From Comamonadaceae bacterium (GTDB taxonomy: Bacteria > Pseudomonadota > Gammaproteobacteria > Burkholderiales > Burkholderiaceae_C), in NCBI GenBank assembly GCA_004144865.1, contig SEAY01000025.1:1-36164 (forward strand): a stretch of DNA of 36,164 bases. Direction: 5' to 3'. Position 1 is the first letter of the stretch; every line of letters starts with the position of its first letter. The position numbers and the translations under genes are program-made. The notes beneath the pieces are model-generated. The model made no database searches. It was not told where the DNA came from and saw only the letters and a program-made list of their open reading frames with translations. Shown one piece after another: positions 21,685-29,543 of this stretch.

Positions 21685-23298
21685 ATGTCAGACCCCACCG
21701 CAACCACGGTTCAGAGTCCACCGGCCAAACCCACATGGGGCGAGACGCTCCGGGTGTACACGGAGCCCGCGACGCTGCGGATGCTCTTCCTCGGCTTCTC
21801 CGCCGGCCTGCCGTTGCTGCTGGTGCTGGGCACCTTGAGCTTCCGCCTGCGCGAGGCGGGCGTGGACCGCACCACGATCGGCTTCCTGTCCTGGGTCGGC
21901 CTGGCCTACGGCCTGAAATGGATCTGGGCGCCGCTGGTGGACCGCGTGCGGCTGCCGCTGCTCGGACGCCTGCTCGGGCAGCGCCGCAGCTGGCTGCTGT
22001 TCGCGCAGCTCGCCGTCATCGGCGGGCTGGTGGGCATGGCCCTGGCCAACCCCTCGCAGTCGCTGCGTCCCGTCGTGTGGTTCGCCGTGCTGGTGGCGTT
22101 CGCCTCCGCCACGCAGGACATCGCGCTGGACGCCTTCCGCATCGAATCCGCCGGCACGGAGCGCCAGGGCGCCTTGGCCGCCGCCTACCAGACCGGCTAC
22201 CGGCTGGCGATGATCTGGGCCGGCGCCGGCGTGCTGTGGATCGCGGCGCGCTCCGAATCGGCGACGGCGACCGTGTACGAACAGGGCGCCTGGCAGACCG
22301 CGTACCTGGCGATGGCGGCCTCGATGCTGGTCGGCGTGATCACGGTGCTGGTGTCCCGCGAGCCGCGGCCGCGCGACGCGGATGCCGAGCGCACGGAGCG
22401 CGCGGTGGCCGCCGGGCGCTTCCAGCGCGAGGGCATCCATTTCACCTGGCCGCAAGCGCTGTTCTTCGGGTCGCTGCTGCTCCTGCTGGCCACGCTGGTG
22501 CGCGCGCCCATGGGCGGCGTGGGCATCGGCGAAGTGGTGGCGTATGCGGTGATGCTGGGCGTGGCGATCGCGGGCATGCGCTTCGCCTGGGGGGAGGGAA
22601 AGCCCTGGCGCGTGCCGGTCGCGCGCGGCGCCGCCCCGGCGGTCGCGTGGGTGGACGGCGTGGTGATCCAGCCGTTCGCCGACTTCCTGCGCCGCTACAA
22701 GTGGCACGCCGGCCTGATCCTGGCGCTGATCGCCGTCTACCGCATCAGCGACGTGGTGATGGGCATCATGGCCAACCCCTTCTACGTGGACATGGGCTTC
22801 ACGAAGGACGAGGTGGCGGCGGTGAGCAAGCTGTTCGGCGTGATCATGACGCTGGTCGGGGCCTTCCTGGGCGGGGTGCTCGCGCTGCGCATCGGCGTGA
22901 TGCGCACGCTGATGCTGGGCGCCGTCCTGAGCGCCGCCAGCAACCTCCTGTTCGCCTGGCTGGCGACGCGCGGCCACGACCTGCAGGGCCTGATCTTCGT
23001 GGTGTCGGCGGACAACCTCTCGAGCGGCATCGCGTCGGCGGCCTTCGTGGCTTATCTCTCCAGCCTGACCAACGTGCAGTACTCGGCCACGCAGTACGCG
23101 CTGTTCAGCTCGCTGATGCTGCTGCTGCCCAAGTACCTGGCCGGCTATTCGGGAAGCTACGTCGACAAGTTCGGCTACGAGAACTTCTTCGTCAGCACGG
23201 CGCTGCTGGGCGTGCCCGTGCTGGTGCTGGTGTGGCTCGCCACGCGCAACCTCACGACGCGGCCGCAGGAGCGGCCGGGGGTGCTGGCGGACGATTGA
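21685..23298 (+). CDS. AmpG-like muropeptide permease (MFS)
   Basis: The 537-residue polytopic protein follows the AmpG pattern closely: RMLFLGFSAGLPLLLVLGTL, then TTIGFLSWVGLAYGLKWIWAPLVDR, and the diagnostic ASATQDIALDAFRIE. AmpG imports anhydro-muropeptides from the periplasm for cell-wall recycling, and in many bacteria controls AmpC induction. The middle loop (about residues 225-320) contains an Arg/Glu-rich cytoplasmic segment and two extra hydrophobic helices. The gene is 33 bases from the divergent peptidase. No ampR or ampC is in the window. Confidence 0.9.
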   Translation: MSDPTATTVQSPPAKPTWGETLRVYTEPATLRMLFLGFSAGLPLLLVLGTLSFRLREAGVDRTTIGFLSWVGLAYGLKWIWAPLVDRVRLPLLGRLLGQRRSWLLFAQLAVIGGLVGMALANPSQSLRPVVWFAVLVAFASATQDIALDAFRIESAGTERQGALAAAYQTGYRLAMIWAGAGVLWIAARSESATATVYEQGAWQTAYLAMAASMLVGVITVLVSREPRPRDADAERTERAVAAGRFQREGIHFTWPQALFFGSLLLLLATLVRAPMGGVGIGEVVAYAVMLGVAIAGMRFAWGEGKPWRVPVARGAAPAVAWVDGVVIQPFADFLRRYKWHAGLILALIAVYRISDVVMGIMANPFYVDMGFTKDEVAAVSKLFGVIMTLVGAFLGGVLALRIGVMRTLMLGAVLSAASNLLFAWLATRGHDLQGLIFVVSADNLSSGIASAAFVAYLSSLTNVQYSATQYALFSSLMLLLPKYLAGYSGSYVDKFGYENFFVSTALLGVPVLVLVWLATRNLTTRPQERPGVLADD

Positions 23299-23324
23299 GC
23301 AAGGCGCGCAGCGGGCGTTTCCAT

Positions 23325-23408
23325 CACCGGGGTTCGGCTTCGCGCTCACCCCGGCCTACGGACACCGCCGCATTCGTAGGCCGGTGGTGAGCCTTGCGAA
23401 CCCCGGTG
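23325..23408. repeat. Long imperfect inverted repeat between convergent genes
   Basis: The arms at 23325-23360 and 23375-23408 are near-complements (CACCGGGGTTCG and CGAACCCCGGTG at the outer ends, CCTACG and CGTAGG at the inner ends) around a 14-base loop. It lies between the stops of the AmpG-like permease and the acyl-CoA ligase. It may act as a two-way terminator; the sequence looks like a dispersed intergenic repeat rather than a standard terminator, as no T-run follows. Confidence 0.7.
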
Positions 23409-23421
23409 CGGGTGCCCATCG

Positions 23422-24882
23422 TCACGACAACTCCCGCGCCAGCGCCGCGCGCTGGATCTTTCCCAACGCCGTCTTCGGCAGCTGCTCCACGAAGAACCAC
23501 CTGCGCGGCACCTTGAAGCGCGCCAGTCGCTCGCCCAGGTAGGCCGCGAGTTCTTCTTCGCTGGCCGCAGCGCCCTCGCGCAGCACGACCGCTGCCGCCA
23601 CGATCTCGCCCCAGCGCGCATCCGGCAGCGCGAACGCGGCGCACTCGGCAACGCCAGCGTGCTGCGCCAGCACCTGCTCGATCTCCACCGGGTGGATGTT
23701 CTCGCCGCCGGAGATGATCAGCTCCTTCACGCGGCCGACGATGCTCCAGCTGCCATCCGCCGCCTGCTGCGCGAGATCGCCGGTGGCGAACCAGCCTTCG
23801 GGGTCGCAGGCCGGCAGGTCGGGCCAGTAGCGGCGCACGACGTTGGGCCCGCGCAGCAGGAGCTCGGCCGCATCGCCGTGCGCGGTGCCCGCGCGTGCCT
23901 CCACGCCCGGCGCCGGCCAGCCGCAGGAGCCCACATGGTCCATGGCGTGGCGGGGCGGCAGCGCGATCGAGAACGGTCCGGTCTCGGTCGCGCCATAGAC
24001 ATTGCAGACGGGCACGCCGCGCGCGTGGAAGGCGTCCACCAGTGCTTGCGGGATCAGGCTCGAGCCGGCCCACACGGCGCGCAGGCCGGACAGGTCCGTC
24101 GCGCCCCACTGCGGATGTTCGAGCAGCGCCTTCATCGTCGCCGGCACCTGCAGCGTGAGCGTCGGCCGCTCGGCGGCGATGCAGGCCAGCGTGTCGCCGG
24201 GATGGAAGCGCGCATGCAGGATCACGCGGGCGCCGGCGTACAGCGCGGGCAGGGTCTGGATGCACAGGCCGCCCACGTGGAACAGCGGCAGCACGGTGAG
24301 CACGGTGTCGGCGGGCGTGATCTCCTGCACGGCCGCGGCGATGCGCATGTTGGCCAGCAGGTTGGCCTGGGTGTGGACGGCGGCCTTCGGGCCGCCCGTC
24401 GTGCCCGAAGTGGAGACCAGCAGCACGGGCGCTTCGGGGCTCGCGTGCTCCGGAGCCTCGCGCCCGGCCCCGTCGTGCAAGGACTCGCAGGGATGGGCCG
24501 GCAGCGCGCAGCCGGCGGCCAAGTCCCGCGCCGCGCCTGCCCATTCGGCGTCGTGCACGACCACGCGCGGCGTGCACTGCTCGAGCAAGCGCCGCCATTC
24601 GGGTTGCGCCAGCCGGAAATTGAGCGGCAGCAGGATGGCGCCGATGCGCGCCAGCCCGAACAGCAGCGCGATCTGCGCGGGGTGGCTGGCGCCCAGCCAG
24701 ACGACGCGGTCGCCGGGGCGCACGCCCCAGTCGTGCCAGGCCACGGCGGCGGCTTGCGCCGCGGCCGCGCGCAAGGCACCGTACGTGATTCGGCTCCCGG
24801 CGAACTGCAGCGCTTGCGCCTCGCCCGGATGCGGCTCGAGCGCGTGACAAAGGACCGGCTCCGGGGGAATGGAGACTCCCAT
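23422..24882 (-). CDS. AMP-forming acyl-CoA synthetase/ligase
   Basis: The 486-residue enzyme belongs to the ANL superfamily. The P-loop is STSGTTGGPKAAVHTQ (about residues 154-169). The A5 motif is NVYGATETGPFS, the A7 motif GWFATGDLA, the A8 hinge GRVKELIISGGENIHPVEIE, and the catalytic A10 lysine is in PKTALGKIQR. It activates a carboxylic acid as acyl-AMP and transfers it to CoA. Length and text resemble MenE-like or long/medium-chain ligases; the acid is not predictable. A -10-like TAAAGT lies 7 bases before the ATG. Divergent from the response regulator gene. Confidence 0.9.
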   Translation of the reverse strand: MGVSIPPEPVLCHALEPHPGEAQALQFAGSRITYGALRAAAAQAAAVAWHDWGVRPGDRVVWLGASHPAQIALLFGLARIGAILLPLNFRLAQPEWRRLLEQCTPRVVVHDAEWAGAARDLAAGCALPAHPCESLHDGAGREAPEHASPEAPVLLVSTSGTTGGPKAAVHTQANLLANMRIAAAVQEITPADTVLTVLPLFHVGGLCIQTLPALYAGARVILHARFHPGDTLACIAAERPTLTLQVPATMKALLEHPQWGATDLSGLRAVWAGSSLIPQALVDAFHARGVPVCNVYGATETGPFSIALPPRHAMDHVGSCGWPAPGVEARAGTAHGDAAELLLRGPNVVRRYWPDLPACDPEGWFATGDLAQQAADGSWSIVGRVKELIISGGENIHPVEIEQVLAQHAGVAECAAFALPDARWGEIVAAAVVLREGAAASEEELAAYLGERLARFKVPRRWFFVEQLPKTALGKIQRAALARELS

Positions 24883-24970
24883 TTACCTAACTTTACGGGC
24901 GGTTCAAGACTGCGCGATGGGGGCTGCCGACCATCGTCTTTACACAGCCCCATGTCGGCGGCCTCAACAG

Positions 24971-24976
24971 TAACAT
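24971..24976 (+). promoter_or_regulatory. -10-like element of the response regulator gene
   Basis: TAACAT is 7 bases before the ATG at 24984. The sequence between (CACCTCC) has no Shine-Dalgarno match. Confidence 0.4.
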
Positions 24977-24983
24977 CACCTCC

Positions 24984-25697
24984 ATGCAGCAACTCCTGAT
25001 GATCGAAGACGACGCCCGCCTGGCCCAGATGGTCGGCGAGTATCTCGAACGGTCCGGTTTCGGCGTCACCCACGCGATCGACGCCAAGGCAGGCTTGCAC
25101 CTGCTGGAGGAGCCGCCCTCGGGCAACCTGCCCGACCTGCTGGTGCTGGACCTGATGCTGCCGGACATGGACGGCCTCGAAGTGTGCCGGCGCGTGCGCT
25201 CGCTGCCCGGCGAGACCGGCAAGGTGCCGGTGCTGATGCTCACGGCCAAGGGCGACCCCATGGACCGCATCGTCGGGCTGGAGCTGGGCGCCGACGACTA
25301 CCTGCCCAAGCCCTTCGAGCCGCGCGAGCTGCTGGCGCGCATCCGCGCCATCCTGCGCCGCCGCACCGACGGCACGCCGCCGCCGGCCAAGACGATGAAG
25401 TTCGGCTCGATGGACATCGATCGCGACGCGCGCACGGTGAGCGTCGCCGGCAAGCCGGCCGAACTCACCTCCTACCAGTTCGACCTGCTGGTGGTGCTGG
25501 CCGAGCGCGCCGGCCGGGTGCTGACCCGCGACCAGATCATGGAAGCGGTGCGCGGCCGGGAGCTGGAAGCCTTCGACCGCTCGATCGACGTGCACATGGG
25601 GCGCATCCGCGCGGCGATCGAGGCCGACCCCAAGAACCCCAAGCGCATCCTCACGGTGCGCGGCGTAGGCTACGTCTTCGCCAAGCAGCAGGACTGA
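24984..25697 (+). CDS. OmpR-family response regulator
   Basis: The 237-residue regulator has a receiver domain (about 1-118) with acidic residues Glu8-Asp9-Asp10, phospho-acceptor Asp56 in LLVLDLMLPDMDG, and Lys in LTAKGDP and the downstream LPKPF. The OmpR-type winged helix follows (about 135-235) with LTSYQFDLLVVLAERAGRVLTRDQIM and TVRGVGYVF. It resembles RstA/CpxR-type regulators. The kinase gene starts 10 bases after its stop, so the two form a standard two-component operon. Target genes and signal cannot be read from the window. Confidence 0.94.
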   Translation: MQQLLMIEDDARLAQMVGEYLERSGFGVTHAIDAKAGLHLLEEPPSGNLPDLLVLDLMLPDMDGLEVCRRVRSLPGETGKVPVLMLTAKGDPMDRIVGLELGADDYLPKPFEPRELLARIRAILRRRTDGTPPPAKTMKFGSMDIDRDARTVSVAGKPAELTSYQFDLLVVLAERAGRVLTRDQIMEAVRGRELEAFDRSIDVHMGRIRAAIEADPKNPKRILTVRGVGYVFAKQQD

Positions 25698-25707
25698 GCA
25701 GCCCCGG

Positions 25708-26913
25708 ATGACCTCCTGGAACGCGCGCTGGCGCTTCCCCCTCTACCTGCGCATCTGGCTGGCCGTCGTGATCACGGTCGGCCTGCTCACCATCGCGTTC
25801 GGCTGGCTGTGGCGCATCAACGCCGAACAGCAGGAGCGCCCTGCCCGCGAACTGATCCTGCGCAACGAAGCGGGCGAGGTCGTCGGCCAGACGGTGCTGC
25901 CGCGGCAGCGCCGCCGGGGCGGGCCGGGCCAGGGCTTCGAACTCGAAGTCGAGATGAAGGACGGCAGCATGCTCACGCTGGAGGTTCCGGCGCGCGCGCG
26001 GGCGCAGGGTGAGCGCGAACCCGTGCGGCCCTGGCTGCCGCGATCGACCTCGGGCTACATCTGGCTGCTGGGACTGGTGGGCTTGAGCGTCGCGGTGGGC
26101 AGCTATCCGGTGGTGCGGCGCGTCACGCGGCGCGTCGAGCAGCTGCGCAAGGGCGTCGAGCGCTGGGGCGAAGGCGACCTGAGCGTGCGCGTCGAGGAAG
26201 GCGGCAACGACGAAGTGTCCTTCCTCGCGCGGCGCTTCAACCATGCGGCCGAACGCATCGAGGGGCTGCTCAAGGCCAACCGGACCCTGCTGGCGAACGC
26301 CTCGCACGAGCTGCGCTCGCCGCTCGCCCGCATCCGCATGGGCCTGGAGCTGATGGACCCGGACGCTTCGCCGCGCACGCGGGCCGAGATCGCGCGCAAC
26401 ATCGCGGAGCTGGACCAGCTGATCGACGAGATCCTGCTGGCCAGCCGCCTGGATGCGCGCGAGACCGACATCGGCACCGTGGAAAGCGTGGACCTCACCG
26501 GCCTCGCGGCCGAGGAAAGCGCCCGGGCGGGCGCGGAACTGGACACCGGCGACGCCCAGCAGACGGTGGTGGTGCCGGGGGTGGCCAAGCTGCTGCGCCG
26601 CGCCATCCGCAACCTGCTGGAGAACGCCCGCCGCTACAGCGACGGCGCGGTCGAAGTGACGGTCGTGCGCGAAGGCGGCAACGCGATCGTGCGGGTGTGC
26701 GATCACGGGCCGGGCGTGCCCGAGCCGGAACGCGAGCGCATCTTCGAGCCCTTCTACCGGCTGCGCGGCGCCAGCGAACGCGAGGGCGGCGTGGGCCTGG
26801 GCCTGGCCCTGGTGCGCTCCATCGCCCTGCGCCACCACGGCAGCGCGCACTGCGAGGCGAACCCCGGCGGCGGCGCCTGCTTCGTGCTGACGCTGCCCTG
26901 CGGCCAGGTGTAA
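25708..26913 (+). CDS. Membrane sensor histidine kinase, partner of the OmpR-type regulator
   Basis: The 401-residue kinase has a membrane helix at about 14-34, a short periplasmic region of about 75 residues rich in Arg and Gly, a second helix at about 113-133, and HAMP (about 134-187). HisKA has His200 in NASHELRSPLARIR. HATPase has an N box RNLLENARRYS, a G1 box DHGPGVP, an F box IFEPFYRL and a G2 box GVGLGLALV. The periplasmic part is too small for a known ligand domain. It follows the regulator gene after 10 bases. Confidence 0.94.
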   Translation: MTSWNARWRFPLYLRIWLAVVITVGLLTIAFGWLWRINAEQQERPARELILRNEAGEVVGQTVLPRQRRRGGPGQGFELEVEMKDGSMLTLEVPARARAQGEREPVRPWLPRSTSGYIWLLGLVGLSVAVGSYPVVRRVTRRVEQLRKGVERWGEGDLSVRVEEGGNDEVSFLARRFNHAAERIEGLLKANRTLLANASHELRSPLARIRMGLELMDPDASPRTRAEIARNIAELDQLIDEILLASRLDARETDIGTVESVDLTGLAAEESARAGAELDTGDAQQTVVVPGVAKLLRRAIRNLLENARRYSDGAVEVTVVREGGNAIVRVCDHGPGVPEPERERIFEPFYRLRGASEREGGVGLGLALVRSIALRHHGSAHCEANPGGGACFVLTLPCGQV

Positions 26914-27054
26914 GAACCCGTAAAACCCCTGCGGCACCCCTCGCCAGGCGGGGAAAAATTCATGAAGATGAAGCCGTGCCTTCTGCGGCGGGCGTCCGCA
27001 GGCATCCCCCATACGGAGGATGGACGCCGCGACCAGGCTGGCTAGAGTTGCGAT

Positions 27055-27148
27055 CACTGTCACGCATCGTCGGACACACGGGATTCAAGTCTCCCAACGA
27101 CGTCCTTCCAAGGACTTGATACAGCCACCGAAAGGTGGCTGTTTTTTT
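27055..27148 (+). ncRNA. Candidate small RNA ending in a strong intrinsic terminator
   Basis: The 276-base spacer between the kinase and the next gene holds possible stems CGTCG/CGACG (27068, 27098), GGGA/TCCC (27080, 27092) and GTCCT/AGGAC (27102, 27111; alternatively CAAGTC/GACTTG at 27086 and 27113), then a textbook terminator. A possible promoter lies upstream: TGGACG at 27021, 16-base spacer, TAGAGT at 27043, giving a start near 27055. The next gene has its own -10 element after the terminator. No open frame explains the conservation-like structure. It could instead be the 3' untranslated end of the kinase message. I do not recognise an Rfam family. Confidence 0.5.
27122..27148 (+). terminator. 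Rho-independent terminator
   Basis: A perfect 8-bp stem CAGCCACC/GGTGGCTG with a GAAA tetraloop is followed by seven T. This is the only classical intrinsic terminator I see in the window. Confidence 0.92.
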
Positions 27149-27176
27149 GCGCCGGCGGTTTCCGCGCACGCCGGCG

Positions 27177-27182
27177 CACAAT
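27177..27182 (+). promoter_or_regulatory. -10-like element of the nitronate monooxygenase gene
   Basis: CACAAT is 7 bases before the ATG at 27190, with no Shine-Dalgarno sequence, 28 bases past the intrinsic terminator. Confidence 0.4.
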
Positions 27183-27189
27183 CGCCGCC

Positions 27190-28179
27190 ATGGCAAGCAC
27201 CCTCGCCTCTTCCCGCTTCAGCCGTCGCTTCGGCCTGTCCACCCCCATCGCCCTCGCACCCATGGCGCTTGCAGCGGGCGGCGAGCTGGCCGCGGCCTGC
27301 GCGCGTGCCGGAGCACTGGGCCTGGTGGGCGGCGGCTACGGCGACCTCGCGTGGACCCAGCGCGAGACGCGCATCGCGCTGGAGCGCGGGCCGCGCGAGC
27401 GCATCGGCTGCGGCTTCATCACGTGGAAGCTGGACGAGGACGCTTCGGCGCTCGACTGGGCGCTGGAGCAACGGCCGCGCGCGGTGATGCTGTCCTTCGG
27501 CGACCCGCGGCCCTATGCGGCACGCATCGCCCGCAGCGGCGCCGCTCTGGTGTGCCAGGTGCAGCGCATGGCGCAGGTACCGCAGGCGATCGAGGCCGGC
27601 GCGCAAGTGATCGTGGCGCAAGGCGCCGAAGCGGGCGGCCACGGCATGGATGCGCTCAACGGCCGCGCGACGATCGCCTTCGTGCCGGAACTCGCCGACT
27701 GGCTGGCCGGGCATGCGCCCGATGTCCTGCTGCTGGCCGCCGGCGGCATCGCCGACGGCCGCACGCTGGCTGCGGCGCGCGTGCTCGGCGCCGACGGCGC
27801 ACTGGTGGGCTCGCGCCTGTGGGCCACGCGCGAAAGCCTGGCCCAGGAGGGCGCGAAGCGGCTGGCGCTGGAGACCGATGGCGACGGCACGGCCCGCAGT
27901 GCGGTGTTCGACATCCTGCGGCGCAAGAACTGGCCGGCGCCCTACGACTTCCGCGCCATCCGCAACGCCCTGCACCGGCAATGGGAAGCCCGGGTGGATG
28001 CGCTGCGCGCGGGGCCCGAAGCCGCACGCGCCGAGTACGACGCGGGCGTGAAGGCCGGCGACTTCACCAAGGCGCACGCGACGGTGGGTGAAGCGGTGGG
28101 GCTGGTGCGCGACCTGCCGGGCGCGGAAGAACTCGTGGCGCGCATGACGCGCGAGGCGGCGGCGATCCTGGGCGGATAG
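27190..28179 (+). CDS. Nitronate monooxygenase-like FMN enzyme
   Basis: The 329-residue TIM-barrel protein belongs to the 2-nitropropane dioxygenase/nitronate monooxygenase group. Supporting text: PIALAPMALAAGGELAAACARAGALGLVGGG at the N-terminus, AQGAEAGGHG (about residues 142-151, the phosphate/active-site loop), and LLLAAGGIADGRTLAAARVLGADGALVGSR (shown as regions), the FMN-phosphate loop. Such enzymes oxidise nitronates with FMN; some members are reductases or act in lipid or quinone metabolism, so the substrate is open. The stop is followed by a hairpin shared with convergent waaF. Confidence 0.88.
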   Translation: MASTLASSRFSRRFGLSTPIALAPMALAAGGELAAACARAGALGLVGGGYGDLAWTQRETRIALERGPRERIGCGFITWKLDEDASALDWALEQRPRAVMLSFGDPRPYAARIARSGAALVCQVQRMAQVPQAIEAGAQVIVAQGAEAGGHGMDALNGRATIAFVPELADWLAGHAPDVLLLAAGGIADGRTLAAARVLGADGALVGSRLWATRESLAQEGAKRLALETDGDGTARSAVFDILRRKNWPAPYDFRAIRNALHRQWEARVDALRAGPEAARAEYDAGVKAGDFTKAHATVGEAVGLVRDLPGAEELVARMTREAAAILGG

Positions 28180-28208
28180 CGCGTGCCACGCTGGTGGCGG
28201 GCTGGACC

Positions 28209-28237
28209 CGTAGGCCCCCCCGAAAGCAGGCCCTACG
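28209..28237. terminator. Hairpin between convergent genes (monooxygenase and waaF)
   Basis: CGTAGGCC at 28209-28216 pairs with GGCCCTACG at 28229-28237 with one bulge around a 12-base loop. The right arm overlaps the waaF stop codon. No T-run follows on either side, so termination strength is uncertain. Confidence 0.4.
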
Positions 28238-29225
28238 AGAGCAGGCCCAGGACCCGCTGCGGCGCCACGTCGTTCAGGCAGCGCAAATGTCCCAGCGGGC
28301 ACTCGCGCTGGAAGCACGGCGCGCAATCCAGCGGCGGCACGTAGTCGGGATCCTGCTTCAGCCACACCACCTTCGCGGCATCGCTCAGCGGCGGCGTGTG
28401 CAGCGGGCTGGACGACCCGAACAGCGCCACCTGCGGGACGCCGAAGGCCGCCGCGACGTGCATCAGGCCCGAGTCGTTGCTCACGACGTGGCCCGCACCG
28501 GCGATCAGCGCGAACGCATCCAGCAGCGACGTCTTGCCCGCGAGGTTGCGGCAGCGATCCGGCGCGTGGCTGCGGATGGCCTCGCACAGGTCCGCCTCCT
28601 TGCCGGAGCCGAGCAGCAGCACCGGCCGGTCCAGCAGCGCCGCGAGCGCGCCGAAGTGCGGCCAACGCTTGGCCGGCCCGTACTCGGCGCCGGGCGCCAT
28701 CACCACGTAGGCGCCACGCGTGAGGCCGTGCGCGACGAGGACCTTCTCCACGTCCTGCGGCGGCAGGGCGAGCCGCGGCCGGTCGGCATCCAGGCCCGAT
28801 TCGCCGCTGAGCGCGGAATAGAACGCCACCATGGGCGGCTTGCTCTTCGGATTGGGCAGGCGGTGCGTGAGCAGCCCCACGCGCGCCTCGCCGAGGTAGC
28901 CGACCCGGCGCGGGATGCTGGCCAGGAAAGGCAGCAGCGCGCTCTTGAGCGAATTGGGCAGCACATATGCCGTGTCGAACCGCCCCTGCAGATCGCGGCC
29001 GAACGCTCGCCGCGCCTTCCACTGCAGGCCGCCGTGGCGAAAGGGGAATTCGATCACCGCGTCCACCTGCGGCATGGCGCGGTACACCGGCGCCACCCAG
29101 GGCAGCGCCCCGACCGTGATCCGCTCGCCGCGCGCGCGCAAGCGGCGCAGCAGCGGCTCGGTCATGACGGCGTCACCGATCCATTGGGGGGCGATGACGA
29201 GGGAGTGGGTCAAGTTGCTTGTCAT
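28233..29225 (-). CDS. waaF: Lipopolysaccharide heptosyltransferase II (WaaF)
   Basis: The 330-residue family-9 glycosyltransferase adds the second heptose to the LPS inner core on the inner face of the cytoplasmic membrane. Typical text: LVIAPQWIGDAVMTEPLLRRL at the start, VLPNSLKSALLPF, APGAEYGPAKRWP, NLAGKTSLLDAFALIAGA and SNDSGLMHVAAAFGVPQVALFGSSSP. The Cys-rich CAPCFQRECPLGHLRC tail is also usual. The ATG at 29225 is inside an intergenic repeat arm; an in-frame TTG at 29243 would add six residues. The ATG or a later TTG may be the ancestral start. It follows the zf-CHCC gene on the same strand. Confidence 0.93.
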   Translation of the reverse strand: MTSNLTHSLVIAPQWIGDAVMTEPLLRRLRARGERITVGALPWVAPVYRAMPQVDAVIEFPFRHGGLQWKARRAFGRDLQGRFDTAYVLPNSLKSALLPFLASIPRRVGYLGEARVGLLTHRLPNPKSKPPMVAFYSALSGESGLDADRPRLALPPQDVEKVLVAHGLTRGAYVVMAPGAEYGPAKRWPHFGALAALLDRPVLLLGSGKEADLCEAIRSHAPDRCRNLAGKTSLLDAFALIAGAGHVVSNDSGLMHVAAAFGVPQVALFGSSSPLHTPPLSDAAKVVWLKQDPDYVPPLDCAPCFQRECPLGHLRCLNDVAPQRVLGLLS

Positions 29226-29301
29226 TGCGGGCTTGACCCGCAATCCAGAGGGCGATCGATCAGGCGCCGCATGGATCCCGGGTCAAGCCCGGGATGACAG
29301 C
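29220..29301. repeat. Composite inverted-repeat element overlapping the waaF start
   Basis: Two hairpins, ATTGCGGG-CTTGA-CCCGCAAT (29224-29244) and ATCCCGGG-TCAAG-CCCGGGAT (29275-29295), are inverted copies of each other joined by about 30 bases. The whole unit looks like a small dispersed palindromic element. Its left arm supplies the waaF ATG. Confidence 0.75.
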
Positions 29302-29319
29302 CGCGCCCACGATGCCCGC

Positions 29320-29541
29320 CTAGTGGCCGCCGCCGAAATGCTCGCCCTCTTTGAGCTTGTACACCGTGCCGCAGTACGGGCACTTCGCCGCGCCGCTCTG
29401 CGCGATGTCCAGGTACACGCGCGGGTGGGTGTTCCACAACTTCATGTCGGCCTTGGGGCTGGGACAGAAGATGCCGCCGTTGGCGTTGAGGTCCTTGGCG
29501 ACCAGTTCGACGGAAGCTTCCTTGCGGGTGGCGGTGCTCAT
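29320..29541 (-). CDS. Zinc-finger protein, zf-CHCC (NDUFS6-like)
   Basis: The 73-residue protein has the CHCC pattern: Cys26, His39, and the pair Cys54-x-x-Cys57 (KCPYCGTVY), which binds one zinc as in the NDUFS6 subunit of mitochondrial complex I. In bacteria the role is not settled. It is translated 2 bases after the ilvE stop, so it is co-transcribed with ilvE. It ends in a short GGGH tail. waaF follows about 95 bases on. Confidence 0.87.
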   Translation of the reverse strand: MSTATRKEASVELVAKDLNANGGIFCPSPKADMKLWNTHPRVYLDIAQSGAAKCPYCGTVYKLKEGEHFGGGH

Positions 29542-29543
29542 GT

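Noticed and set aside
26962..27045. 27-codon open frame (MKMKPCLLRR...) after the two-component kinase
   Set aside because: Only a weak GGGGAA lies upstream, and the frame ends inside the candidate small-RNA promoter. There is too little evidence for a peptide.
27080..27095. Sequence resembling a tRNA T-arm (TTCAAGT loop)
   Set aside because: The stem pairs poorly and no acceptor, anticodon arm or CCA end is present, so it is not a tRNA.
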